DNA of 64,000 nucleotides from [Mycobacterium] crassicus (GTDB lineage Bacteria; Actinomycetota; Actinomycetes; Mycobacteriales; Mycobacteriaceae): NCBI RefSeq assembly GCF_020181615.1, contig NZ_CP084029.1, positions 3,578,800-3,642,799 of the forward strand, given 5' to 3'. Below the pieces are notes generated by a model. The model searched no databases, was not told the DNA's origin, and saw nothing but the letters and a program-made list of their open reading frames with translations. Positions within the stretch are counted from its first letter, which is position 1. Each line of letters starts with the position of its first letter. This document shows, piece after piece, positions 26,934 to 35,324 of the stretch. A program made the translations under genes and the position numbers.

Positions 26934-27856
26934 TGCCGGCCCGGGCTCTCGGGCTGATGCTCGGCTACGGCGCCGATCAACTCTGGGGCGATCCGCGCCG
27001 CCTGCACCCGGTCGCCGGGCTGGGTACGTGCGCGCAGTGCTTGGAGCGTCGGACTTATCGCGACAGCCGGGTTCGCGGCGTGGCCCATGTTCTGGTGCTG
27101 GCCGGGGGTGCCACCGGGCTGGCGTATCTGGCCGAGCGTTCGGCTCGGTATCCGTTGGCGCGCACCGCCTTGACCGCCGCGGTCACCTGGGCGGTGCTGG
27201 GTGGGCGCTCGCTGGAGCGCGAGGCAATGGCGGTGCACGAGTTTCTGGACGCCGGGGATATCGAACGGGCTCGCGTGCGGGTACGCAATCTGGTCGGCCG
27301 CGACACCGCCGCGCTGAGCCCGGACGAGATCGCCCGTGCCGTGGTCGAATCCGTCGCGGAGAACACCTCCGACGCGGTGGTTGGCTCTTTGCTCTGGGGT
27401 GCGGCGGCGGGGGTTCCGGGCCTGGTGGCACACCGCGTCGCCAACACACTGGACGCCATGATCGGCCACCGCAACGCTCGTTACGAGCGGTTCGGTTGGG
27501 CGGCGGCTCGTTTGGATGATGTGCTGGGACTGCCCGCTTCCCGGATGAGTGGCACGCTGACCGTTGCCACGGGCCCGGATCCTGTCGGCGCACTGCGCGC
27601 CTGGCGCCGCGATGCCCGGCACCATCCCAGTCCCAATGCCGGGGTGGCCGAGGCCTCCTTCGCCGGCGCCTTGGGCCTGAAACTCGGTGGCGTCAACATC
27701 TACTACGGGAACAGGCGTGAGGACCGGGCCCTGATGGGTGACGGGCGGGTGCCGACACCACCGGACATTCCCCGGGCGGTCCGGTTGGCCCGGCGGGTGG
27801 GTGTGGGTGCGATGCTCAGTGCGGTGGCGTTGTGTCTGGCTGGGCGCAGGAGGTAG
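26933..27856 (+). CDS. cobD: Adenosylcobinamide-phosphate synthase
   Basis: Integral membrane enzyme of 307 residues (CobD/CbiB) that attaches aminopropanol (phosphate) to adenosylcobyric acid. Conserved segments are GYGADQLWGDPRRLHPVAG, NLVGRDTAALSPDEIARAV, VESVAENTSDAVVGSLLW, RVANTLDAMIGHRN and SPNAGVAEASFAGAL. The ATG overlaps the cobBC stop by one base, placing the aminopropanol-forming CobC half and CobD side by side. It is the last cobalamin gene of this unit. Confidence 0.94.
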   Translation: MPARALGLMLGYGADQLWGDPRRLHPVAGLGTCAQCLERRTYRDSRVRGVAHVLVLAGGATGLAYLAERSARYPLARTALTAAVTWAVLGGRSLEREAMAVHEFLDAGDIERARVRVRNLVGRDTAALSPDEIARAVVESVAENTSDAVVGSLLWGAAAGVPGLVAHRVANTLDAMIGHRNARYERFGWAAARLDDVLGLPASRMSGTLTVATGPDPVGALRAWRRDARHHPSPNAGVAEASFAGALGLKLGGVNIYYGNRREDRALMGDGRVPTPPDIPRAVRLARRVGVGAMLSAVALCLAGRRR

Positions 27857-27858
27857 CC

Positions 27859-28296
27859 GTGTCGAATCCCGACGGCGTCGAGTTCTCGGCGGACGGCGCG
27901 CGGGTGGATCGCGACTGGCTCTGGAATGAGCTTGTCGCACAAACCTATTGGGCGAAGTACCGGACCCGCGCCATGTTCGACCGTCAACTCGACCACGCAT
28001 GGCGGGTGGTGGGCGCCTACCGGGCCGACGACGGAGCGATGATCGGTTTCTGCCGGGCGTTCTCCGACGGCGCGGCCATGGCCTACCTGGCCGACGTGTA
28101 TGTCGCGCGTTCGGAGCGGGGCCGCGAGATCGGCAAGGGATTGCTCCGGGCGATGATCGACGAAGGCCCCGGACGCGACTTTCGCTGGATGCTCCACACC
28201 GGCGACGCGCATGGTCTGTACGAACAATTCGACTTCGCCGTCCCCGATGCGACGTTCATGGAACGCCGGCCGCGGCTGCCGCACGTTCGGGACTGA
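27859..28296 (+). CDS. GNAT-family acetyltransferase
   Basis: A 145-residue Gcn5-related acetyltransferase. The fold is seen in VVGAYRADDGAMIGFCRAFSDG, AYLADVYVARSERGREIGKGLLRAMI (acetyl-CoA loop) and the C-terminal YEQFDF. The GTG start has a strong AGGAGG ribosome binding site inside the end of cobD, two bases after its stop. It may be carried along with the cobalamin unit without a role in it; the substrate is unknown. Confidence 0.83.
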   Translation: MSNPDGVEFSADGARVDRDWLWNELVAQTYWAKYRTRAMFDRQLDHAWRVVGAYRADDGAMIGFCRAFSDGAAMAYLADVYVARSERGREIGKGLLRAMIDEGPGRDFRWMLHTGDAHGLYEQFDFAVPDATFMERRPRLPHVRD

Positions 28297-28525
28297 CCCT
28301 GGTGTTATCCCCAGTTGCGATTTCACTCACCGGAGTCGGGTTCCGATCTGGCGACGCTGGAGGCCGCGGCCGTCTTGCGCATACTGGCGCGGGACGTCGT
28401 GTTCGCCAGCAAGTTTCAGGAATTACTCTCGGTTGCTCGCTCCCATTTCGAGGGTGGCAATTGACTCGATTTCGATGGGCCTTGGCAGCACAGTAGATAC
28501 GCTCAGTCCACACAGGAGGTCGACC

Positions 28526-28780
28526 ATGCCCTTATACCGTCCATTCACCTGGGTCGTTCTCGTGGCCCAGGGTCCGTTCGTCATCTGGATGTGTGTCGCC
28601 ATCAAACGTGGGCTAGCCGATATGTCCAACTGTTCAAGCGGCATGTGGCCCGAGTTATGCCAAATTGCTGCGGAAGTCGCGGCGGGAATCTACCCCTTGT
28701 TCGTACTCCTCATCTGGGCGCTTGTCGATGTCATTCTCGGCGTCTTATGGAGGGTGACGGCCATTGATGAATACGAGTAG
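28526..28780 (+). CDS. Small membrane protein of unknown function
   Basis: An 84-residue protein with two hydrophobic helices (about 8-28 and 50-74) separated by a loop with two cysteines (CSSGMWPELC). A good ribosome binding site, AGGAGG, sits 7 bp ahead of ATG 28526. The open frame extends further upstream, but that part has no such site. Base composition is less GC-rich than the flanking cobalamin genes. The 229 bp before it hold no gene that I can support. I do not recognise a family. Confidence 0.6.
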   Translation: MPLYRPFTWVVLVAQGPFVIWMCVAIKRGLADMSNCSSGMWPELCQIAAEVAAGIYPLFVLLIWALVDVILGVLWRVTAIDEYE

Positions 28781-28839
28781 TCCGAGCACTAACGGAGATG
28801 CTCACTCCTGCAGCGCGACAACGCGGTGACCGCGATGCC

Positions 28840-29030
28840 GCTCAGGACTCGGCTCTGATCAGCTCGATCACCGGGATGACCCGATCGGTGCGCTCCCGGT
28901 ACTTGGCGAAGCCGGGATAGCGCTCGGCCCGGATCCCGTAGAGCCGGTCGTGTTCGTCACCGGTGACCTCGGCGGCGGTGACCGGAAACGACTCGGTGCC
29001 GGGTTGGCCCGCAGGTTCTGGAGGTAGCCT
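28840..29030 (-). pseudogene. Remnant of a Ddn-like F420-dependent nitroreductase gene
   Basis: The minus strand encodes FPVTAAEVTGDEHDRLYGIR, then a short AERYPGFAKYRERT and VIPVIEL, almost identical to the C-terminal end of the intact gene at 31134-31544. Upstream of this, the segment for NLRANP is present but a deletion joins it out of frame to GTES, and the N-terminal two thirds are absent. The homologous DNA runs from GCTCAGGACT at 28840 to about 29020. It is a non-functional partial duplicate; a 75-codon open frame across it starts in unrelated sequence. Confidence 0.75.
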
Positions 29031-29269
29031 CAACCTCCAACCCGGAATGAGCTTGGCATCAGCTGTCACGCCGTTGCCGGGTGTGCGTGCGGCTTAGCCG
29101 TGGGGACCGCAGTGAACTGTAGCGGCCGTTGTCGGGACTGGCACTGGGCGACGCGACCGATGAATCGAAATCCGCTGCAGCTCAGGTTGATATGACCGCT
29201 GCTACGGAACCGAACGGTCGTCGAGTAGTTCTCATAACCCGATCATGTGCCCGGCCGCCGACAGCAACC

Positions 29270-29635
29270 TCAGCCGCGGTCGATCAGCTCGACGGCATGG
29301 GCCTGCTCGCTCGACCGCACGCAGCCGGCCGCCGTGGATTTCAACCGCCATGTCGTGACCAACCCGTCGGGTCCGGTCAGCTCGCCGACGCTCAGTGCTT
29401 CGCTGATGAGGCCCCGGACGCGCGGTTCGTCGGTGGTTTCGGCCGCAAACAGGACCCGCAGCACTACGTCGTCGCCGACGACCCGGTTGGCGACGTGGTG
29501 CGGCGCCAGCGGGCACGGCGGCGGGTGATCCCAGCTCCCGCACAGCGCTTTGGCGATGGCTCCGCCGGGCGCGTTGGGACTGCCGCCAGGTTGCATCACG
29601 ATGACCGCCTCGTGGACGTAGGCACAGCGAACCAC
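29270..29635 (-). CDS. Conserved hypothetical protein
   Basis: A 121-residue protein starting MVRCAYVHEAVIVMQPGGSP, with ALCGSWDHPPPCPLAPHH, VVLRVLFAAETTDEPRVRGLI and LTGPDGLVTTWRL. I recall similar short actinobacterial proteins with this N-terminus and a Cys/His pattern, but no known function. The opposite-strand frame across the same region looks non-coding. It is divergent from the 13E12-type gene across a 99-bp promoter region holding a TTATCCACA motif. Confidence 0.65.
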   Translation of the reverse strand: MVRCAYVHEAVIVMQPGGSPNAPGGAIAKALCGSWDHPPPCPLAPHHVANRVVGDDVVLRVLFAAETTDEPRVRGLISEALSVGELTGPDGLVTTWRLKSTAAGCVRSSEQAHAVELIDRG

Positions 29636-29734
29636 GGTGCGAGGTTATCCACAGTTTGGGGTTTGATCCACAGCTGGGCTTTTTCTGGGGCTGTCATCTG
29701 AGGGGTTGTCGGGGCTGGTTCATAGCGTCGAGGT

Positions 29735-31120
29735 ATGGCAGCAGGTTTGGGTGCGGTAGCGGCGCGACAGCAGATCTGTGCTGCTTTCGATGCCATTGAC
29801 GCGGCCCATGAGCTGTTGCGCGAGACCTCGTCGGATCTGGTGGGCAATGACTTTCGGATCGAGGTCGCCGACCGGTTGGAAACCCAGAACCGCGTCAATC
29901 GGGGGTTGATGTACCGGATCTTCGGGGAGTTGGCCGACCCTCCCGATGGCCAGGGCTCGATCACCTCGGCACGCGCCGCCTTATGGAAACGACTGCGCAT
30001 CACCCCACGGGAGATCACCCGCCGCTTCAAGCTGGCCGCCCGCATCCGAGCCCGCCGCTCCCTGACCGGCGCCGACATTGCCCCGGAGTTACCGGCCCTG
30101 GCCGAGGCCGTCGAATCCGGTGCGGTCGGTGAGGATCACATCCGGGCGATCTGTGAGGCCGTCGATGTGCTGCCCGCGGCGGTGGCGCCGGAAGAGGTCG
30201 CCAAGGCCGAGCAGAGGCTGGTCGAGCACGCCACCGGCGTGGATGCCGGGGTGGTGGTCAAGCTCGGGCAGCGTATCGCCGACCACCTCAACCCCGATGG
30301 GCGGTTCAGCGACAAAGACCGGCAACGCCGGCGCGGCCTTACACTGGGCCGGCAAGGTCCCGACGGTATGTCGAAGCTGTCAGGGCTACTGGACCCAGAA
30401 GCACGCGCTCACTTCGAAGCCGTAGCCGCGGCGGTACGGCCCGGACACCGGGTGCCCAACGGGCCCGACACCCCGGTCAGGGACGAGCGCAGTTGCGCCC
30501 AGCGCAATCACGACGCCTTCAAGCTCGCCATGTCCACCGCGCTTTCTTCGGGCAAACTCGGCACGCACCGCGGGCATCCGGTCACCGTGATCGTGACCAC
30601 CACTCTGGCTGAACTCAACCAAGCCGCCCACGCCGCCATCGACCAGTCGATCCCCATGCCACCCCCGGCGCTCACCGGCGGCGGATCCCGGCTACCGATG
30701 CGGGATCTGATCCGCTTGGCCGCCAACGCCATCCACTACCTGGCGGTCTTCGACGACCACACCAAACGCCCGCTCTACCTGGGCCGACAAAAACGTATCG
30801 CCACCGCCGGCCAGCGGTTGATCTGCTACGCCCGCGACCGGGGTTGCACGCGGCCCAACTGCCTGGTGCCCGGATATCACTGCGAAGTCCACCACGCGAA
30901 CCCCTGGGCGCGAGGCGGGCGGACCAACGCAGACGAACTGTTCTTCGCCTGCGGCCCCGACCACACCGACGCCTCCGACGGCCGCCAGCAGACCGCCGTC
31001 ACCAAATCAGGACGCTTGGGCTGGACCGACGGCACCACACCACCGCAGATCAACCACGCCCACCACCCGGAAGAACTCCTCCACGGCGACCCCGACCCAC
31101 CCCAGACCGACGTCGCCTGA
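29735..31120 (+). CDS. 13E12-family protein: DUF222 plus HNH endonuclease domain
   Basis: A 461-residue protein. Residues 30 to about 330 form the DUF222 helical region typical of mycobacterial 13E12 repeat proteins. The C-terminus has an HNH nuclease site, with RGCTRPNC, GYHCEVHHANPWARGG, N and ACGPDH in order near residues 369-410. This is likely a DNA endonuclease linked to selfish repeat spread; its target is unknown. It appears intact. Direct copies of the neighbouring gene end flank it, which suggests insertion or duplication. Confidence 0.88.
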   Translation: MAAGLGAVAARQQICAAFDAIDAAHELLRETSSDLVGNDFRIEVADRLETQNRVNRGLMYRIFGELADPPDGQGSITSARAALWKRLRITPREITRRFKLAARIRARRSLTGADIAPELPALAEAVESGAVGEDHIRAICEAVDVLPAAVAPEEVAKAEQRLVEHATGVDAGVVVKLGQRIADHLNPDGRFSDKDRQRRRGLTLGRQGPDGMSKLSGLLDPEARAHFEAVAAAVRPGHRVPNGPDTPVRDERSCAQRNHDAFKLAMSTALSSGKLGTHRGHPVTVIVTTTLAELNQAAHAAIDQSIPMPPPALTGGGSRLPMRDLIRLAANAIHYLAVFDDHTKRPLYLGRQKRIATAGQRLICYARDRGCTRPNCLVPGYHCEVHHANPWARGGRTNADELFFACGPDHTDASDGRQQTAVTKSGRLGWTDGTTPPQINHAHHPEELLHGDPDPPQTDVA

Positions 31121-31133
31121 GCACGCTCAGGAC

Positions 31134-31544
31134 TTAAGTTCTGGTCAGCTCGATGACCGGGATGATCCGCTCGGTGCGCTCCCGGTACTTGGCGAAACCC
31201 GGATAGCGCTCGGCCTGGATCGCATACAGCCGATCGTGTTCGGCGCCGGTGATCTCGGTGGCGGTGACGGGATAGCTTTCGGTGCCGACCTCGACGGTGG
31301 CCGATGGATTCGCCCGCAGGTTGTGATACCAGCTCGGATGGCGGTCGCTGCCCGCGTTGGAGGCGAACACGATGATCCGCTCCCCCTCGGGCAGATACAT
31401 CATCGGACTGATGCGCTGCTGTCCGGATTTCGCCCCGACGGTGGTCAACAGCAGCACCGGCGCCCCTTCGAACGGCCCGCCCAGTTTTCCACCGCTGCTG
31501 CGGAATTCAGCGATGTTGCGGGCGTTGAAATCCATCGGCTCCAT
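31134..31544 (-). CDS. Ddn-like F420-dependent nitroreductase/quinone reductase
   Basis: A 136-residue protein of the deazaflavin-dependent nitroreductase family. Signature segments are GAPVLLLTTVGAKSG, RISPMMYLPEGERIIVFASNAG and HPSWYHNLRANPSATVEVG. Such proteins transfer hydride from reduced F420 to quinones or nitro compounds at the membrane. ATG 31544 is chosen; the frame extends upstream without homology. The last third is duplicated as a pseudogene at 28840-29030. It lies 11 bp after the monooxygenase gene on the same strand. Confidence 0.88.
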   Translation of the reverse strand: MEPMDFNARNIAEFRSSGGKLGGPFEGAPVLLLTTVGAKSGQQRISPMMYLPEGERIIVFASNAGSDRHPSWYHNLRANPSATVEVGTESYPVTATEITGAEHDRLYAIQAERYPGFAKYRERTERIIPVIELTRT

Positions 31545-31555
31545 GACTGCTCTCC

Positions 31556-31846
31556 CTAGTCGATACCCACGAAATGTTCGATCACCGGTGGGGACGCGTA
31601 GAAATGGTGCAACAACTCCCGCCACCGCGGGAATTCCGGCGACTTGCGGAATCCCTCGGTGTGAGCCTCCACGCTCTCCCACTGCACCAGCAGCAGATAG
31701 AGGTTCGGCGACTCGACCGAACGGGACATCGAAATCCCCAGGAATCCCGGTTGCGCCGCGATCAGCGGCCTGGCCTTGGCGAACGCGGCTTCGAACTCGG
31801 CCTCGCTGCCCGGACGGATCGGCAGTACTCCATGCTCCACAATCAC
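31556..31846 (-). CDS. Antibiotic biosynthesis monooxygenase (ABM) domain protein
   Basis: A 96-residue ferredoxin-like dimeric protein. GVLPIRPGSEAEFEAAFAKA, QPGFLGISMSRSVESPNLYL and VQWESVEAHTEGFRKSPEF are the standard ABM blocks. Members act as cofactor-free monooxygenases or small-molecule binding proteins. The GTG 31846 start gives the canonical N-terminus VIVEHG; the longer frame adds non-homologous residues. It is probably co-transcribed with the Ddn-like gene. Confidence 0.85.
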   Translation of the reverse strand: MIVEHGVLPIRPGSEAEFEAAFAKARPLIAAQPGFLGISMSRSVESPNLYLLLVQWESVEAHTEGFRKSPEFPRWRELLHHFYASPPVIEHFVGID

Positions 31847-31966
31847 GCCTGCCAGTCTGCCGGACGCGGTGTGTCGAGGATTACCGCCCCGCCGACTTGT
31901 GTGTGACCGAAAGACACAGATACGTTGTCTGCAACCGGCCGACACAGATACTCCGAAGGCGGCGAT

Positions 31967-32413
31967 ATGGGTGCTACAGCGGCGGCAGTCGTCTTCTGCT
32001 GGCTGGGCATGGTCCTGGCGATCTCGTTCATCGAGGCGCCGTTGAAATTCCAGGCGCCCGGGATCACCCTCCAGCTGGGATTGGGTATCGGCCGGCTGGT
32101 GTTCCGGGCTCTCAACGCGGTCGAGATCGCGCTGGCGAGCCTGGTGATGCTGGCCGTCGCCCTCGATCCCCCCGGCCCGGTTCCGCTGACCGCGCTCGGC
32201 GTCTCGATCGCGGTGCTAGCTGTTCAGTCGCTGCTGGTCCGGCCCCTACTTCGCCGCCGCTCGGATGCGGTGCTGGCTGGCACGGTCGAGCCGGCGGGCG
32301 GGATGCGCGAGCGCTCGCACGCGCACTACGTCTACGCCGGACTGGAAGTGGTCAAAGTCGCCGCGCTGCTGGCCGCGGGCATTGCCTTACAGGTCGGCTC
32401 ATTCGCCGGCTGA
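31967..32413 (+). CDS. Four-helix integral membrane protein
   Basis: A 148-residue membrane protein with helices at about 3-20, 35-62, 66-85 and 125-144. The first contains [19 protein letters not shown], and an [13 protein letters not shown] segment precedes the last. I recall similar small proteins in actinobacteria, but no function. It is divergent from the monooxygenase gene across 120 bp, and its last 15 bases overlap the end of convergent cobK. Confidence 0.72.
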   Translation: MGATAAAVVFCWLGMVLAISFIEAPLKFQAPGITLQLGLGIGRLVFRALNAVEIALASLVMLAVALDPPGPVPLTALGVSIAVLAVQSLLVRPLLRRRSDAVLAGTVEPAGGMRERSHAHYVYAGLEVVKVAALLAAGIALQVGSFAG

Positions 32414-33133
32414 CACCCAGGCGAGGGCCCGATCGACCTCGTAGACGGTCAGCACACCGGCCGGCCGCGCGGGCCGGCGCACGATCACGACCGGCAACCC
32501 GAGCTCCCCGGCAGCCAGCATCTTCGGCCAGGTGTATTCGCCCCCGGAGTCCTTGGTGACGACGACGTCAGCGCGGTGGCCTCGCAGCAGAGCGAGTTCG
32601 CCCGGCAGCGCGTAGGGCCCCCGGTCTGAGACCACGGTCCAGTTGGGCGGCACGTCGATCGAGGGCGGGTCGACGACGCGCGCCAGCACCGCCGCGTCGG
32701 CCAGCGCCGGCAGGTAGGCCGCCAACTGTTGTCGCCCGATGGTCAGCACCGGCCGTCGACCCAGCTGGGCTGCGCGCTCGGCGGCCTGCTCGTGGGAGTC
32801 GGCCCAGTGCCAGGACGGCGCGGCCCGCTCCGCCCAGCCCGGCCGCTCCAGTCGCAGCAGCGGACGCCCGGCGGCGGCGCAGGCTGCGGCGGCATTGGCC
32901 GACATCGTTGTCGCGAACGGGTGGGTGGCGTCGACGACGACGTCGTAGTCCACCAAAGCCGCACGCAGACCGTCGATTCCACCGAATCCACCGATCCGCA
33001 CCGCACCGGCGGGCAGCCGCGGATTGGCGACCCGGCCGGCCAGTGACGTGGTGACGTCGACGCCCGCGTCCACCAGGCGGTCGGCCAACGCCCGGGCTTC
33101 GGCGGTGCCACCGAGCAACAGCACGCGGGTCAT
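32399..33133 (-). CDS. cobK: Precorrin-6A reductase
   Basis: NADPH-dependent reductase converting precorrin-6A to 6B. The 244-residue protein has [63 protein letters not shown] and [14 protein letters not shown], all CobK/CbiJ hallmarks. ATG 33133 overlaps the cobQ stop by 4 bp, making it the last gene of the cobN unit. Confidence 0.94.
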   Translation of the reverse strand: MTRVLLLGGTAEARALADRLVDAGVDVTTSLAGRVANPRLPAGAVRIGGFGGIDGLRAALVDYDVVVDATHPFATTMSANAAAACAAAGRPLLRLERPGWAERAAPSWHWADSHEQAAERAAQLGRRPVLTIGRQQLAAYLPALADAAVLARVVDPPSIDVPPNWTVVSDRGPYALPGELALLRGHRADVVVTKDSGGEYTWPKMLAAGELGLPVVIVRRPARPAGVLTVYEVDRALAWVSAGE

Positions 33134-34581
33134 GGCGCCCCCGGCGGCAGAAACGGCAGTCCGTTCGGCGACCCGCCGTGCGCCAACGTCGCCAGCGCTG
33201 CCACGTCCAGGTGCTGCTCGATCAGATCGGCCAGTAGCTCGAGCCGGCGCTCCCGCGCGGCCGGGAACGACACACCGGACGGCTCCAGCCCTAGAGTTTC
33301 GGACAGGAACGCGGCGCGCAGCGCGTCGCCCTCGAAACTTCCGTGCCGCATGGTGCCGAACACCTGCCCGGCGCGGGCTCCGCCCGGATACTCCTCGGTG
33401 CCGTCTCCGAGGCTGACGCGACCGTGATGTATCTCGTATCCACCGTCCGACAGGCGTAGCACTTTATCTGCGCCGAAACATGTTTCGACATCCAGCAGGC
33501 CCAGACCGGCGACCTCGCCCGGCCGGCCCTCGATACCTTCGGGGTCGCGGATCACCCGGCCCAGCATCTGGAACCCGCCGCAGATCCCCAGCACCGGCCT
33601 GCCTGCGGCAGCGTGCGCCGCAATCGCGGCATCCAGCCCGCGCACACGCAGCCAGGCCAGATCGCTGATGGTCGCTCGGGTTCCGGGCAGCACCACCAGA
33701 TCCGCATCCGACAGCCCGCGCGGATCGGCGGCGAACACCACATCCAGATCCGGTTCCAGGCCGAGTGCATCAAGGTCGGTGAAGTTGCTGATCCTGGGCA
33801 GTCGAATCACCGCGACACGGCGCGCCCCGGCCCTCCTCGAGCGCCTGCCGTCCAGGTCGAGTGCGTCCTCGGAGTCCAGCCACAGACCCGGATGCCACGG
33901 CAGGGTGCCGAAAACCCTGCGGCCGGTGACGCGTTCCAAGTCGGCCAGACCGGGCTCCAGCAACTGCTGCTGCCCGCGGAACTTGTTGACGATGAAGCCC
34001 GCCACCAGGTCCTGATCCTCGCCCGAGAGCAGCGCGACGGTGCCGAAGAACGCCGCGAACACCCCGCCCCGGTCCACGTCGCCGACGACCACCACCGGCA
34101 GCCGAGCGTGCCGCGCCAGGCCCATGTTCACGTAATCGCCGGCCCGCAGGTTGATCTCGGTCGGGCTGCCGGCACCCTCGGCGACGATCACGTCGTACCT
34201 CGTGGCGAGGTCGTCGTAGGCGCTGTGCGCGGCCGCAGCCAACTCCGCTCGCCCGTGCATCCAGTTCGAGGAGGACAGCGAGCCCCACGGCCGTCCCATC
34301 AGCACCACATGGCTGCGCTGGTCACTACCGGGTTTGAGCAGCACCGGGTTCATCGCGGGCTCGGGAACAGCTCGCGCCGCCAAGGCCTGAATCCATTGCG
34401 CCCGGCCGATTTCGGTACCGGTGCCGTCGGCCGCGACACACACCATCGAGTTGTTCGACATGTTCTGCGCCTTGTACGGCGCCACTCGCACCCCGCGCCG
34501 CGCCAGTGCCCGGCACAATCCGGTCGCCACCACGGTCTTTCCGGCGTCGCTGGTGGTTCCGGCGATCAGGAGCCCGGCCAT
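33130..34581 (-). CDS. cobQ: Cobyric acid synthase
   Basis: Glutamine-dependent amidase that amidates four side chains (b, d, e, g) of adenosylcobyrinate a,c-diamide. The 483 residues include P-loop [51 protein letters not shown], the glutaminase nucleophile in [10 protein letters not shown] and the late GYEIHHGRV histidine. ATG 34581 overlaps the cobF stop by one base. The longer frame to 34737 is an antisense-type extension inside cobF. Confidence 0.95.
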   Translation of the reverse strand: MAGLLIAGTTSDAGKTVVATGLCRALARRGVRVAPYKAQNMSNNSMVCVAADGTGTEIGRAQWIQALAARAVPEPAMNPVLLKPGSDQRSHVVLMGRPWGSLSSSNWMHGRAELAAAAHSAYDDLATRYDVIVAEGAGSPTEINLRAGDYVNMGLARHARLPVVVVGDVDRGGVFAAFFGTVALLSGEDQDLVAGFIVNKFRGQQQLLEPGLADLERVTGRRVFGTLPWHPGLWLDSEDALDLDGRRSRRAGARRVAVIRLPRISNFTDLDALGLEPDLDVVFAADPRGLSDADLVVLPGTRATISDLAWLRVRGLDAAIAAHAAAGRPVLGICGGFQMLGRVIRDPEGIEGRPGEVAGLGLLDVETCFGADKVLRLSDGGYEIHHGRVSLGDGTEEYPGGARAGQVFGTMRHGSFEGDALRAAFLSETLGLEPSGVSFPAARERRLELLADLIEQHLDVAALATLAHGGSPNGLPFLPPGAP

Positions 34582-35324
34582 CAGGGCCGCCGCACCAGCA
34601 GAACGTCCATCACCCAACCCGCGTCGGCCTTCGCGGCGCGGCGGCCGGCCGCGATCTCGTCGACGACATCGGCGACCCGGCCACTGACCAGCCGTTCCCC
34701 TGCCGCGCCGAGGTTGGCGCCCCACCAGATCGTCCAATCGGCCAGATCGGCCAGGTCGAGCCCCTCCGGATTCAGCATCGCAACGATGTTGTCCTGACCG
34801 GCGGCAACGGCCTCACCCAGCCGGCGCCCGGTGGTGATGTGCACCGGCCGGCCCACCTCGTGCAGCACAATCCGGTGCCGAGCCGCCAGCAGTTGCGGGG
34901 CGCTGATGCCCGGCAGTACGTTGTAATCTAGTTCCACCCCAAGGGCTTTCACCTGCTCGACGATGCGGATCGTCGAGTCGTACAACGCCGGATCGCCCCA
35001 CACCAGAAAGGCGGCGGTGCCGCCGCGCGCACCCAGCACCTCGGCGTAGCGCGCCGCCCGGGCGGCATGCCAGTCGGCAACGGCCCGCGCATAGCCCGGC
35101 CCGGTCAGATCCGATGACCGATCGCGAGGTGGATCGGCGACCGCGACGATCGGAGTCGAGGCGGCGTAGGTGTCGACGATGGATCGCCGCAATGCCAAAA
35201 GGCCGTCGTCGGAGGACTTCTCGGATGCCACCACATAGTCGACCGATCGCAACGCCTCGACGACCTCCGGCGTGACGTGCTGCGGCCCCATTCCGACACC
35301 GAGAATCCAAACCTGCATACCCAT
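34581..35324 (-). CDS. cobF: Precorrin-6A synthase (deacetylating), C1-methyltransferase
   Basis: Methylates C-1 of precorrin-5 and releases acetate. The 247-residue protein begins MQVWILGVGMGPQHVTPEVVEAL and has DYVVASEKSSDDGL, FLVWGDPALYDSTIRI, NVLPGISAPQLLAARHRIVLHEVGRP split over two blocks, and HITTGRRLG. These distinguish CobF from the other corrin methyltransferases. The start overlaps the cobN stop by one base. CobF is the aerobic-pathway gene reported as lost in the M. tuberculosis complex, so its presence supports an environmental mycobacterium with a complete pathway. Confidence 0.93.
   Translation of the reverse strand: MGMQVWILGVGMGPQHVTPEVVEALRSVDYVVASEKSSDDGLLALRRSIVDTYAASTPIVAVADPPRDRSSDLTGPGYARAVADWHAARAARYAEVLGARGGTAAFLVWGDPALYDSTIRIVEQVKALGVELDYNVLPGISAPQLLAARHRIVLHEVGRPVHITTGRRLGEAVAAGQDNIVAMLNPEGLDLADLADWTIWWGANLGAAGERLVSGRVADVVDEIAAGRRAAKADAGWVMDVLLVRRP

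Larger units (their letters stand above)
29006..31124. mobile_element. Possible 13E12-repeat-type insertion between duplicated sequences
   Basis: This segment holds the conserved hypothetical gene and the DUF222/HNH gene. It is bounded by two direct copies, each starting GCTCAGGACT (28840 and 31125) and running about 170-200 bp, of the 3' end of a Ddn-like gene. The left copy is degraded. The 13E12 family is known as a repeated, phage-targeted element in mycobacteria. The boundaries are inferred from the duplicated flanks only; no terminal repeats or integrase are seen. Confidence 0.35.

Noticed and set aside
28842..29069. Short minus-strand open frame as a real nitroreductase
   Set aside because: Its start lies in unrelated sequence and the homologous part is truncated and frameshifted, so it is treated as a pseudogene.
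29645..29653. DnaA-box motif as a replication origin
   Set aside because: Only one full match plus a partial one in a short promoter; no dnaA/dnaN neighbourhood or AT-rich unwinding region.
29129..29701. 190-codon plus-strand frame
   Set aside because: The opposite strand carries the recognisable conserved protein (29270-29635); the plus-strand translation has no family features.
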